Source: CAYMWF01 sp964394085 [NCBI: uncultured Gemmatimonadota bacterium]
GTDB taxonomy: Bacteria > GCA-2686955 > CAYMWF01
DNA length: 26,182 nt
Reading direction: 5' to 3'
Assembly: GCA_964394085.1 (NCBI GenBank)
Contig: CAYMWF010000065.1
Coordinates: 1-26,182, forward strand
Part shown: positions 14,539 to 23,023 of the stretch, one piece after another
Layout of the letters: each line of letters opens with the position of its first letter
How positions within the stretch are numbered: position 1 is the first letter of the stretch
Program-made: the position numbers and the translations under genes
Notes under the pieces: generated by a model
The model's database searches: none
What the model was told of the DNA's origin: nothing
Seen by the model: only the letters and a program-made list of their open reading frames with translations

Positions 14539-17124
14539 ATGTATCAAAGTTTGTACTTCCCATGGATCCGAAAAATCGTGCTTTGCATCGTGATCGCAAT
14601 CCTCCCGACGGTTCTCGTTTCAGAAAGGGCCGAAGCATTCGAATTCAGGAACGACCGGATCAGACTCTGCTTCGACGACAGCGAGTTATGTCTGCATCGA
14701 GTCGTTGACTTATCCACAGGCACAGTGTTCAACCTGGAATGCAGCCCCATGTGGCGCCTGAACCTGTATGATACGAGTTCCGGGTACCTCTGCGAAGATA
14801 ATCTTACTTCTATTACTGCGAGGGAATCCGGCGGCGCAAGAAGCCACTTCTTCACCGAAGACTCACTGGGAAATACCACCCTTGTTCTAACCTGGAACTC
14901 GATCCCCCTTCTCGAGGGAGGCAGCGTCGAAGTATCCGTGACGCTTTATACCGGGGAGAGCGGGGGGATTACACGATCAGACGATTCCGAATGGCTGAAT
15001 GGTGTTTTCGACCCGCGGCGGGTGCGGCCTTTCGACGATCTCTCGGTATCATCCCGCTGGGATATAAAAATTACCGATTTCTGCGACAGCCTGTCCGTCT
15101 TTTCTTTTGATTTTCCGTTCCTGGAAATACCTTCATTCGCGGGAAACCCCGGATCAGCCAGGCTGGCCGTGCCCAACATGTCGGGGATCCTGGTCCCGAA
15201 TCCGGTTCAAAACGCATGCTACCGCGTGGATTCGGACAGGGATGTGGACGACATGGGAAAAGAAGCTCCCGGAAAGCTTCCGGGAATGTTCGGGATCCAA
15301 TTCTCGGCTATCTACGAAACTTTCCAGGACGAGCTCTCCCACGGACTCTTCTTTTCTACGGACGACACCACGACATCGTATAAAAGATACGCCTTTCGCG
15401 GCACCCCCTATCAGGATCCGCTGCCACCTGAAGAGGGCGATCATGCAAGATGTTTATCCGCGAAGGGATCAGCCAATGAAGACTGCAATGATCCCCGGGC
15501 AGATTTCATGCAGTACTACGTCAGGAATTATCCTTTGTTCAACATGAGTCCCGGCGGTCCAGGCGGCAAGATTTCGGAACTGCCCTATTCAGCATATGTT
15601 CTGCCTTTTACGGGTGATTGGCTCACCGCGTCGAAAATCTACCGCGCATGGGCAATCAGGCAGCCCTGGACCTCCCAGGGCCGCCTTTTCGAAAGAGCGG
15701 ATTACGATACGAGTTATGCAAAAAAAACCGGATTAGTATCTTTCTCGTTCCCGAATTACCAAGGGGCTTTTCACGCCTTCGCGGCGATGCACGGATATAA
15801 GCACTGGCTTGGAGATTCGGTGGACATCTGCGTCAGGCTGATGGATTGGTATGATAACTGGCCCACCGATACGGTTCCGAAAGACAGCATCGACTGGCTG
15901 ATCTCTTCCATTCAGAACAGACTGGAATTCTCCGTCGTTCCGTATATTCATACCAGAGGCTGGGGTGCCGATCAGCCGGACGACACTCTCGGAACGAAAT
16001 CTAAAGCAATCGCATTAAACGCCAACGGTGATCCTTTTATCGATCCGAACTACGACTTTCACATCATGGACCCATCCTGCCTTGCATGGAGGCGGAAAAT
16101 ATGGGATATGACCAGTTTCGTGCAGTCCCATTATAGATGCAAAACCGTTTATCTGGACAATCATCAGGGTTTCCAGGCATGCTGCAGACAGGACGGCGAT
16201 CACGACCATACACCAGGTTCCGGCAGTTTCTGGCTCGACGGTTTCAATACAATGCTCGCAAAAATACGGAAAACGGGTAAAAACACCGACCCTGAATTCT
16301 CAATGATCCAGGAAGGGAAGATGGAGGGGATGATTCCCTACCTGGATATGTACGTGCTGTTGTACTGGGAAGATGAAGATTTCAACGACTTCTATGTGAG
16401 CAAAGGATTTCCGGTGCCGATACTTTCCGCAGTCTACCACGATTACCTCTCATCCATCGGCAGCACCCGGCGCTGGTGGAGCCAGTACAGCAGGCAGAAA
16501 CTCCAGTTTACTTTCACGAACGCATATTCATTCGTAAACGGCAACACCCTGTCACTGCGCGAGGATGCGTTCCTTCTGCGTAAAAACCCGGAGACGATGC
16601 CTGAAGAGCGGGAAGTGATAGAGAAAGAATACTGGAAGCTCCTGGCCAGGTATAGCCGGATCGGACTCCCTTATCTTCGTTACGGCGAATTCATGCGACC
16701 GCCGGCCATCGATTCTCCGACTGTTGTCGTGGAATTCTTCATCGACTGGCTGATCCACCTCGAAACAGGCATCCCGGGGGGGAAGAAGTATCCGCCTGTA
16801 CCGGATCCGGGGAAGAATGAAAGCAACCGGAAGACCTGTGAAACAGGTTCCGTTCTGGGGGGCGCGTTCCTCGCGCCCGACTCGACACTGGGCGTTTTCA
16901 TGACGAATTTCACCGGGGATGATGTTGACGCCGGTATCGATATTGACTTGAGCTGGTACGGGATGGATCCCGGCACCTGGATAATAGAGAAAATAACTTT
17001 GGCGCCGCCGCATTATGAACCTTTCGGCATCCTCGAGGGTTCGAAATACCATCTTGAGATGAACTTCCCGAAAAGGTCGGTTGTCGCATTCAGGATCAGG
17101 CCTTCCGATCCCGAAACCGAATAA
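14539..17124 (+). CDS. large secreted glycoside-hydrolase-like protein (DUF6259-like)
   Basis: This 861-residue protein has an N-terminal signal peptide ending near residue 34 (SERAEAFEF). About 36-330 form a beta-sandwich (a galactose-mutarotase-like N-domain). About 365-720 look like a TIM barrel with GLVSFSFPNYQGAF, SVVPYIHTRGWG, KTVYLDNHQGFQACC and FSMIQEGKMEGMIPYLDMYV. About 785-861 are a terminal beta domain. The plan matches DUF6259-type putative glycosidases, which resemble clans with Asp/Glu catalysis. Asp540 (YLDN) and Glu592 (QEGK) are the residues I would test, but this is inference. AGGA at 14529-14532 supports the start. It stands alone, divergent from the amidase, and probably degrades an exogenous glycan or glycoprotein. 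Confidence 0.75.
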   Translation: MYQSLYFPWIRKIVLCIVIAILPTVLVSERAEAFEFRNDRIRLCFDDSELCLHRVVDLSTGTVFNLECSPMWRLNLYDTSSGYLCEDNLTSITARESGGARSHFFTEDSLGNTTLVLTWNSIPLLEGGSVEVSVTLYTGESGGITRSDDSEWLNGVFDPRRVRPFDDLSVSSRWDIKITDFCDSLSVFSFDFPFLEIPSFAGNPGSARLAVPNMSGILVPNPVQNACYRVDSDRDVDDMGKEAPGKLPGMFGIQFSAIYETFQDELSHGLFFSTDDTTTSYKRYAFRGTPYQDPLPPEEGDHARCLSAKGSANEDCNDPRADFMQYYVRNYPLFNMSPGGPGGKISELPYSAYVLPFTGDWLTASKIYRAWAIRQPWTSQGRLFERADYDTSYAKKTGLVSFSFPNYQGAFHAFAAMHGYKHWLGDSVDICVRLMDWYDNWPTDTVPKDSIDWLISSIQNRLEFSVVPYIHTRGWGADQPDDTLGTKSKAIALNANGDPFIDPNYDFHIMDPSCLAWRRKIWDMTSFVQSHYRCKTVYLDNHQGFQACCRQDGDHDHTPGSGSFWLDGFNTMLAKIRKTGKNTDPEFSMIQEGKMEGMIPYLDMYVLLYWEDEDFNDFYVSKGFPVPILSAVYHDYLSSIGSTRRWWSQYSRQKLQFTFTNAYSFVNGNTLSLREDAFLLRKNPETMPEEREVIEKEYWKLLARYSRIGLPYLRYGEFMRPPAIDSPTVVVEFFIDWLIHLETGIPGGKKYPPVPDPGKNESNRKTCETGSVLGGAFLAPDSTLGVFMTNFTGDDVDAGIDIDLSWYGMDPGTWIIEKITLAPPHYEPFGILEGSKYHLEMNFPKRSVVAFRIRPSDPETE

Positions 17125-17168
17125 AAAATTCCCGCTCCGGCTCACAGGAGCCCGGGACGGGATCAGGT

Positions 17169-17209
17169 CGGGGTCAAGCGCTTGTCAATCAGCTCAAGAC
17201 TCGACCCCG
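17169..17209. terminator. inverted repeat between convergent genes (bidirectional terminator or REP-like element)
   Basis: CGGGGTC (17169-17175) pairs with GACCCCG (17203-17209), and CTTG (17181-17184) with CAAG (17195-17198), giving an interrupted hairpin. It sits in the 96-bp gap between two convergent genes, which suits a two-way terminator. No T-tract is present. The GGGGTCAAG...CTTG wording also resembles palindromic repeats associated with REP-type (IS200-like) elements in other bacteria; that comparison is from memory and needs checking. Confidence 0.45.
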
Positions 17210-17220
17210 GAATGCCGGTT

Positions 17221-19215
17221 TTATCCGGCTGTTTTCTTTAAAGCACTTGACGGAATACGGGGTAAACCCAGCTCGTCGGTGCCGCAAGGCAGCTCGCCGG
17301 CCTTGATCATCCGCAGGACTTCTTCAGTATCGATACCCGCGATCGCGGCAAACTGGAAAGGATACATCTCGAAATCCCACCCCCTGCTGATGACCGCGCC
17401 GTTGATGCCTCCGACTCCCATGCTCAGCTTCCCCGCATAACCACCCTCGTAAGGAACCTCTGAATCGGTGATCATCCTGGCGTCGGCGGCTTCGACATCG
17501 GGATGCAGATCAACGGGTTCCGCCGATGTTTTGAAGATCTCCCCTTCTTCCATGCCCATGTGCTGAGCCGTAAGCTCCCAGCCGCCGCCGACGCTGAGGC
17601 CGTGCCCGAATACTCCCTTCCTGGCGGTCAACCAGGGACCGTTCCCGAATAGATCCGTTACCATCCGGAATTCCGGGAAATCTCCGGGGGTGGCGGTGGC
17701 ATGAAGATCGAACGTCTCGACATCCCCGGTGGTTATTCCCGCCCGGTCAAGGGCCGTTTTAATGCACTTCATCGGTGTTTCGGTCGACGGTGTGATAATA
17801 TGACCGGCGTCGGAATTCAGGGCCGTAGCGACTATTTCCGCTCCCACCGGTCTGAACCCGAGTGACAGAAAATAGTCCAGATCGCCGATTATCCATATGC
17901 ACGCCCCCCCCGAGATATGGGCGCCTTTCAGTCTTGTGGCCGGGATGCTCGGTTTTCCGTCGCAGCTCAAGACCCTGGCATCGTAAAAAGTGCCTACTTC
18001 GACCGGATGAGGATACGGATCCACGGCCCCGACGATGGCGGCCTTCGCCCTGTTCTCCCGTATAGCCTGTTCACCGAGGTGTACAGCGGCGGAAAACCCG
18101 GCGCAGGCATTCGACATGCCTATATGCAGGCCGTGGATACCGGTGACCATGTTTATCTGGGCCGCGGGGATGCTGTCGATATTCCATAGGCGGTTCGCCG
18201 TGACCGAATCCCACGGAGGTTTCGGGCAGCCGTATTTCTTCGCCAGCCGGGCCAGCCCGATGTAGCGTTTTCTGATCACAGCCTTCTTGCTCGCCTCGAC
18301 ATCGCTGCCTATCGGCACGTCATGAAGGCTTGCTGATTCGGCGAGGTAACCTTTCAGAGCTTCGCTCCTGGACGCCCAGAAAGCATACCATTTTGCCGAA
18401 GCTTCCTCGAACTCGACGGTTCCCGGAGCAAGTTCGGCCGGATCTTCCGGCGCTCCGAGCGGTTCGAGGAAAGCGCCGCCTCTTCCGTCTGCCCTCTCCG
18501 CAAGGTATTCCTTAAACTCCCCGCACCGATCGGGGTGCGACCAGAATCTGTTCCACCGCCTCTGCGCTTTTGTGTAATCCAGCGTTGTATCGGACAGCAT
18601 CTGCTGATCCGCCAGGGACGTCCCGATGTAAAGGTGAACCTGTTCGTCCAGTTCACGCAGCGTCTCCAGGATGCCCGGGTTCTGACCGATCGCCTGTATG
18701 AATGAACCGAGCACATACTTGACGTTGCCGGTCATTTTTTTGTCTATCATCTGGTAGCGTCCGGTTCCCAGTTCCGTGTCGAACCAGCCGCGGTAATCCT
18801 CGAAATCGAAATCGGGGTTGCCGACCATAAAATTGCTGGGGCCGTACCCCTCCATCGGCTCGAGCCAGGTTTCTCCGGTTCGGATGTTCCGCCTGAACGT
18901 GTCGATATTTTTCGTCCGGGGAGCAACAAGACCCCACCCGAAAACCCCGATCCGTGTACCTTCGTAAACAGAGATATTTCTATTCAGCTCATTCGCCCTG
19001 ATCCCGAAAGCCCGCAGAAACGCATTGTTTTCCAGTAAGTTCTTTCCATCCCTGACATCCGCGAAAGCCGACAGCGCCCTGATCGCCAGATCCGCCGGAT
19101 CGAGCGATGACCCTGCGGCCAGAAGCTGAGCCCTTTCCGTAACTCGATGGGTGAAATCTTCTGTAAAGGCAAGCTTTTCAGCGGCTTTTCGAATTTTATC
19201 CGTATTCTGATGCAT
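17221..19215 (-). CDS. divergent beta-ketoacyl-(ACP) synthase-like enzyme with large insertion
   Basis: This 664-residue protein of the thiolase/KAS fold should perform a decarboxylating Claisen condensation or a related acyl-transfer. The triad is complete: Cys371 in MSNACAGFSAAVHLG, His505 in FDLHATATPGDFPEF (in place of HGTGTxxGD), and His538 after Lys533 in KGVFGHGLSVGGG. Most KAS enzymes are near 410-420 residues; this one has an 80-residue N-terminal helical extension and an insertion at about 210-345. In the insertion two similar stretches occur (RRWNRFWSHPDRCGEFKEYLAER and AKWYAFWASRSEALKGYLAES). No ACP, ketoreductase or acyltransferase gene is nearby, so it is an orphan. The ATG at 19215 has AAAGGA about 12 bases upstream. 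A promoter candidate lies at 19282-19310. It could serve an unusual fatty acid or polyketide route. Confidence 0.85.
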   Translation of the reverse strand: MHQNTDKIRKAAEKLAFTEDFTHRVTERAQLLAAGSSLDPADLAIRALSAFADVRDGKNLLENNAFLRAFGIRANELNRNISVYEGTRIGVFGWGLVAPRTKNIDTFRRNIRTGETWLEPMEGYGPSNFMVGNPDFDFEDYRGWFDTELGTGRYQMIDKKMTGNVKYVLGSFIQAIGQNPGILETLRELDEQVHLYIGTSLADQQMLSDTTLDYTKAQRRWNRFWSHPDRCGEFKEYLAERADGRGGAFLEPLGAPEDPAELAPGTVEFEEASAKWYAFWASRSEALKGYLAESASLHDVPIGSDVEASKKAVIRKRYIGLARLAKKYGCPKPPWDSVTANRLWNIDSIPAAQINMVTGIHGLHIGMSNACAGFSAAVHLGEQAIRENRAKAAIVGAVDPYPHPVEVGTFYDARVLSCDGKPSIPATRLKGAHISGGACIWIIGDLDYFLSLGFRPVGAEIVATALNSDAGHIITPSTETPMKCIKTALDRAGITTGDVETFDLHATATPGDFPEFRMVTDLFGNGPWLTARKGVFGHGLSVGGGWELTAQHMGMEEGEIFKTSAEPVDLHPDVEAADARMITDSEVPYEGGYAGKLSMGVGGINGAVISRGWDFEMYPFQFAAIAGIDTEEVLRMIKAGELPCGTDELGLPRIPSSALKKTAG

Positions 19216-19281
19216 GTCTGACTTCTATCCTTTGCTCGATTCAATTCACAGTGAAGAACAAGCGTAAGCCGATGACAGGCA

Positions 19282-19310
19282 AGTGTAACGTGAAAAAAAA
19301 ACCTGCACAA
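19282..19310 (-). promoter_or_regulatory. candidate promoter for the ketoacyl-synthase gene
   Basis: Reading leftwards, TTGTGC (complement of 19305-19310) is followed by a 17-base spacer containing nine T residues and then TACACT (complement of 19282-19287). The leader to the ATG would be about 60 nt. The same TTGTGC hexamer recurs at 19335-19340, 30 bp further upstream (about three helical turns), and may be a regulator half-site. The match to consensus is only moderate. Confidence 0.35.
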
Positions 19311-19377
19311 GCTGTAAGAAATCAATCCGGAAGGGCACAAGATTAATACAGCGTACTGTCTTTTCGGCCATTTCTTC

Positions 19378-19383
19378 AGGAGG
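19378..19383 (+). promoter_or_regulatory. ribosome-binding site that decides the C25 peptidase start
   Basis: A perfect AGGAGG abuts a GTG at 19384 with no spacer but lies six bases from the ATG at 19390. The ATG is therefore the better start, shortening the open frame by two residues. Confidence 0.7.
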
Positions 19384-19389
19384 GTGAAG

Positions 19390-21504
19390 ATGTTTTTCAT
19401 TTCATTTAAAAAGCTGGTTTGCCCGATTATAGCAGGATTCCTGGTGACCGGCGCCGCCCAGGCTCTGCAGGTAAGGCTGGATCTCGAACCCGAAAAAGCA
19501 AGCATATCCATTCACGGGGAACACCACCATATCAATTACCCGGGAGCTACCATATCCGATGTAATCGGAGCTCCGGCCGTACCGGTCCTCAGGATTGAGG
19601 TGAACCTCGCCTCCGGGATGGATCCCGACCTCGCCGAGCTGGAGGTCGAAGCCGCCGACTGGGTGCGAATCCCCGGCGTTCTCAATATCCCTCCGGTCGA
19701 GCCGCCTCTCAGAGCGGGGATCCCGGATCAGCGGATGATTTCCGGGGAAGAGCGGGATTCAGATGTATACCCGGTCGAATACGGCGAGATCCTGTCGGCC
19801 GGTTACAGGCGGCACAGGCCGGTGGCCACCGTCGAGATCCGTCCGTTCAGGTACTACCCCGCGTCGGGAGTGCTCGAACTGGCGACCAGGGTTACGGCCG
19901 CGATTGATGACGGACTCGACAGGGGTGATCCGACCGAAGGTGAGAAATCACCGGCGGATGGAGCCGCTTCCGCCGGGATAGATCCATTCATCCCTCCCGC
20001 CGACCTGCTGTTCGCGGAACCGGATGAGAATACGAGAGTCCTGGTGGTGACCAGGAAGGAATTCGTGCCCGCCCTGGACTGGTACATCCTATGGCAGTGG
20101 GAGCGCGGAAAACCGGCGGCTTCGCTTGCCGTCGAAGAAATTCCCATCGATTACAACGGCGCCAGGGACCAGGCGGAAGCGATCAGGGAAAAAATAAAGG
20201 AGATTTACCTGCTCGCCGATCCGCCCGTTCTCGAGGCGGTCTTCCTTGCTGGAGACTGGGAGTCGATTTCCTCCAGGAGACCGTGTTTTCCGTTCAACAA
20301 TGAAGAATTCCCCTCGGATTATTATTTCCAGGCCCTGGACGGCAACCACGACGCCGATATGGACAGTCTCTTTTTCGAATACGAGGATGAAATGGATATG
20401 TACGAGGATATCCTGGTGGGCCGCCTGCCGATCGAGTCGATCGATGAAATGGAAGGGTACGTCAAGAAGCATTTTCAGTATAATCACCCCGACCCGCGAA
20501 CCCCCGGAATCGACAAATGGACCACCAGGGCGCTGTACCTGGGCGGCAGGCTGCGATGGTCGACCTGCGGCCCCTGCCGGTTCGAAAGCACCGTCGATCC
20601 GGTAATCGACTCCGATCCGGCCGATGAAGATCCGCAGTTCAACCCGCATTCCAATTTCAGCCGGAAGAAACTCTACTACGATGACGACTACTGCTATTCC
20701 TACCCCCATGACTGGGCCGAAAACGACCCGAACTACGCCCCGATCGATGTCGCGACCATGAAAGAATACACGAACAGGGGGAACAACCTTCTTCTCCACT
20801 ATGATCATTCCGGCTATTACACCATGGGGATGGGCTACGAATATTTCTACAATGATTATTATGAATGGCACCCGAATGACGTTGCAGACCTGACGAACAC
20901 GAAAATGCCCTCCGTCTGCTACTCCATAGGGTGCAATACTTCGATGTTCCACAAGGACGACTGTATCGCCGAATCCTTCGTGCTCGAGCCGGGCGGGGCG
21001 GTCGTTTTCATCGGGAACTGCGACTACGGATACAGCGGTCAGGAGTCGCAGATGCGGGATTTCGTCAGCTCGATGATCGATGACGGGACCGAAATGGTAG
21101 GCTGGAACCTCGCGGATTCAAGGCGCCACGAAAGCCCCTTCTGGATGCTCGATCTGCAGCTTTTCGGCGATCCGACAATCACTGTATGGGTGAGCGATCC
21201 CGTCGAAGCCGAAGTAAAACATCCCCGGCGTATTCCGACGACCGCACGTTACCTGAAAGTGACCGTAGCAGATCCCGGGGGGGCGCCCGTCCGGAACGCG
21301 GACGTATGCTTCGTAAAGGAGGGCGACTACTTCTGCAGGCAGGAAACCGGAGAGGATGGGGCTGCCGTGTTCGATTTCTCGGGTTTCCGGTTGACGGAAG
21401 GGACGGGCGTTCTGACCGTGAGCGGGGCGAGCCTCTATCCTTATCGAACCGAGGTGGCCGTAAGAGGGGTTTTAAACATCGATTTGTATCCGTACGAGGA
21501 TTAG
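19390..21504 (+). CDS. secreted C25 (gingipain-type) cysteine peptidase
   Basis: This 704-residue exported protein has a signal peptide (about 1-24) and a gingipain-like propeptide domain (about 25-180, with PAVPVLRIEVNLASG and YPVEYGEI...PVATVEIRPFRYYPASGVLEL). The catalytic domain (about 215-570) carries RVLVVTRKEF, VFLAGDWE, PSDYYFQALDGNHDADMDSLFFEYEDEMDMYEDILVGRLPIES, His473 in LLHYDHSG and Cys515 in SIGCNTSMF, followed by GGAVVFIGNCDYGY. A C-terminal Ig-like domain follows (from about 590). The His-Cys pair is present, although the usual GHG is DHSG. Residues 331-349 are strikingly acidic and may bind calcium. There is no obvious type IX sorting domain. It should be an extracellular endopeptidase. 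It diverges from the ketoacyl-synthase gene. Confidence 0.88.
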   Translation: MFFISFKKLVCPIIAGFLVTGAAQALQVRLDLEPEKASISIHGEHHHINYPGATISDVIGAPAVPVLRIEVNLASGMDPDLAELEVEAADWVRIPGVLNIPPVEPPLRAGIPDQRMISGEERDSDVYPVEYGEILSAGYRRHRPVATVEIRPFRYYPASGVLELATRVTAAIDDGLDRGDPTEGEKSPADGAASAGIDPFIPPADLLFAEPDENTRVLVVTRKEFVPALDWYILWQWERGKPAASLAVEEIPIDYNGARDQAEAIREKIKEIYLLADPPVLEAVFLAGDWESISSRRPCFPFNNEEFPSDYYFQALDGNHDADMDSLFFEYEDEMDMYEDILVGRLPIESIDEMEGYVKKHFQYNHPDPRTPGIDKWTTRALYLGGRLRWSTCGPCRFESTVDPVIDSDPADEDPQFNPHSNFSRKKLYYDDDYCYSYPHDWAENDPNYAPIDVATMKEYTNRGNNLLLHYDHSGYYTMGMGYEYFYNDYYEWHPNDVADLTNTKMPSVCYSIGCNTSMFHKDDCIAESFVLEPGGAVVFIGNCDYGYSGQESQMRDFVSSMIDDGTEMVGWNLADSRRHESPFWMLDLQLFGDPTITVWVSDPVEAEVKHPRRIPTTARYLKVTVADPGGAPVRNADVCFVKEGDYFCRQETGEDGAAVFDFSGFRLTEGTGVLTVSGASLYPYRTEVAVRGVLNIDLYPYED

Positions 21505-21672
21505 TAGTACCCTGTCAAGCATCGAATGATGCATATTACTTATCCTATGTCGTTCCTGCTGTGTTTCGGGTCGAGGAGTTGTTCCACTGCATAGGCCGGT
21601 ACGGCTTCACTGAAATCGGTTCGCACCCTCGAACAGACAGTCGAGCCGTTGTTGCGGAACACGGATCTGGTT
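21505..21672. other. short gap between convergent genes; no clear feature
   Basis: These 168 bp separate the stops of the C25 peptidase (+) and the FGE-fold lipoprotein (-). I see no strong terminator hairpin with a T-tract. The minus-strand frame across it remains open but is not recognisable. Both genes may be terminated by Rho or by weak structures. Confidence 0.4.
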
Positions 21673-22647
21673 TTATTTCTTCTCCCCGGATTCGCGACGA
21701 TTGTTCTCGCGGATTCTCTTATTGATGTCTCCGTCGAGCACAACCCGGAAACCGACATCGCCGTATCCCTGCCCGTCGCTGATCCAGTTCCTGTACGTCG
21801 TTGTCGTTTCCCGCATACCATGATGAAAGCTTCCGCCTCTGATCACCCGCGCCCTTGCCCAGGGGTCGCCCTTCGGTCGAGTCGCCTCCGATCGGGAGGG
21901 ACCTCCCGGGTTATGAACCGTGCCGAATTCAAAACATTTCCGATAATATTCCGCCGAGTGCCAGTCCGAGCACACCTCCCAGACATTACCGAGCATGTCG
22001 TACAATCCCAGGGAATTGGGGGGACGAGTCTTCACGGAACGAAAACCGGTATGATATCTCCACTCCGATCCATGCTTGGAAGACGCAAGTGAAGACTGTA
22101 TATAGTCGTCATAATCTATCGACTTGCCCCTTTCCCTGGCGGCGAATTCCCATTCCGCTTCAGTAGGCAGCCTTCCGCCGATCCAAGTGCAGAAGGCCGC
22201 CATGTCCTGCACGGTAAAGCTGACCACCGGAAATTCCGCCCTGGTCTCAATAATTTCACCTGTTTTAAAAGCCTTGATGTATTCCAGTGAATTTCCCAAT
22301 GCCTCGGGATATATGTGAACCTTCCCCGAAGTATCCAGGACTACATGATTCTCGACGATGCCAGCGACGGGTTCGTATGAAGATGCTTTGAGAAATTCAT
22401 AATACTGCGCGTTCGTGACCTCCGTGACGGACATAAAAAAATCATCCACCCTCACCCTGTGAACCGGCCTTTCGTCGACCAGGCTCAGTTCCGAATCGCT
22501 CCCCATTTCGAAGACTCCGCCCCTGACGAACACGAACTCCATACCGGAGGGCAACCTGACATCGGGTGTTTTATCATTGCAGGAGGTCGAAGACATCGAA
22601 ACGGCAAGCAGAAAAAAGACCCAAAAGCAACCCGGGGCGGCATTCAT
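21673..22647 (-). CDS. FGE-fold (sulfatase-modifying factor-like) lipoprotein, catalytic cysteines missing
   Basis: From the ATG at 22647 the protein has 324 residues. A hydrophobic signal ends STSC (Cys23), so it is probably a lipoprotein. The FGE-sulfatase fold spans about 33-305: GMEFVFVRGGVFEMGSD, DERPVHRVRVDDFFMSVTEVTNAQYYEFL, FPVVSFTVQDMAAFCTWIGGRLPTEAEWEFAAR, LGLYDMLGNVWEVCSDW, ARVIRGGSFHHGMRETTTTYRN and GYGDVGFRVV. True formylglycine-generating enzymes have two cysteines five residues apart after RGGS (RGGSYxC...C). Here those places are His and Thr, so FGly formation is unlikely; substrate binding or another enzymatic role is possible. The frame stays open to a TTG at 22776, but that start would place 43 residues before the signal peptide. 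It is divergent from a sulfatase-fold gene. Confidence 0.85.
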   Translation of the reverse strand: MNAAPGCFWVFFLLAVSMSSTSCNDKTPDVRLPSGMEFVFVRGGVFEMGSDSELSLVDERPVHRVRVDDFFMSVTEVTNAQYYEFLKASSYEPVAGIVENHVVLDTSGKVHIYPEALGNSLEYIKAFKTGEIIETRAEFPVVSFTVQDMAAFCTWIGGRLPTEAEWEFAARERGKSIDYDDYIQSSLASSKHGSEWRYHTGFRSVKTRPPNSLGLYDMLGNVWEVCSDWHSAEYYRKCFEFGTVHNPGGPSRSEATRPKGDPWARARVIRGGSFHHGMRETTTTYRNWISDGQGYGDVGFRVVLDGDINKRIRENNRRESGEKK

Positions 22648-22910
22648 TCTCGGACCGGGTGCGCGGCCGGCCGGCTCCCGGTTTAACCGGCAGAACCGTC
22701 CCGCCGATCCCCGTGTAATGTCAAACAGGATGTTTCGACACTTTGAAAAAAACATTTGAGTCTCTTCAGAGAACAAGGTCGTCTTATTCGAGAATCCTCA
22801 TGAAAGTCTTGTCTTGCCAGGCCGCGTGCCGGTTGTTTCATACAGGAGATACAGAATAAGACAGTATAGCAGACAATCAAGTGAAAAGCCTGTCGATCCT
22901 TGCATTTAAA

Positions 22911-22918
22911 ATTATAAT
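22911..22918. promoter_or_regulatory. overlapping divergent -10 elements
   Basis: The bases ATTATAAT contain a perfect TATAAT on the plus strand (22913-22918) and, overlapping it, a perfect TATAAT on the minus strand (complement of 22911-22916). It lies between the FGE-fold gene (-) and the sulfatase-fold gene (+), which suggests back-to-back promoters that exclude each other or share one regulator. Neither side has a good -35. Confidence 0.4.
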
Positions 22919-22927
22919 TCACTGGAC

Positions 22928-22943
22928 GAGACGGACGAGTCTC
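22928..22943. promoter_or_regulatory. small inverted repeat just downstream of the divergent -10 (possible operator)
   Basis: GAGAC, six bases and GTCTC form a perfect five-base dyad. It overlaps a direct repeat, GGACGAG at 22924-22930 and 22933-22939 (9-bp period). For rightward transcription it would lie at about +3 to +18, and for leftward transcription in the -35 region, a good place for a repressor shared by both genes. The arms are short and chance cannot be excluded. Confidence 0.3.
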
Positions 22944-23023
22944 TGAATTTCCGCTTTTCCGAAACAGGGAAATCCTGTAATTTTCGTTCTGCAATATCGA
23001 GCTGAACTCGCGGGGATTCAGAA

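Noticed and set aside
20089-20952. 287-codon frame antisense to the C25 peptidase
   Set aside because: Val/Ile/Arg-rich shadow of the acidic sense sequence; the sense frame carries the catalytic residues.
21505-21672. Remnant of a transposase in the gap after the C25 peptidase
   Set aside because: A minus-strand frame looks vaguely protein-like, but I could not match it to any transposase motif or find terminal repeats.
21673-22776. Active formylglycine-generating enzyme
   Set aside because: The two cysteines after RGGS that perform the reaction are absent, although the fold motifs are clear.
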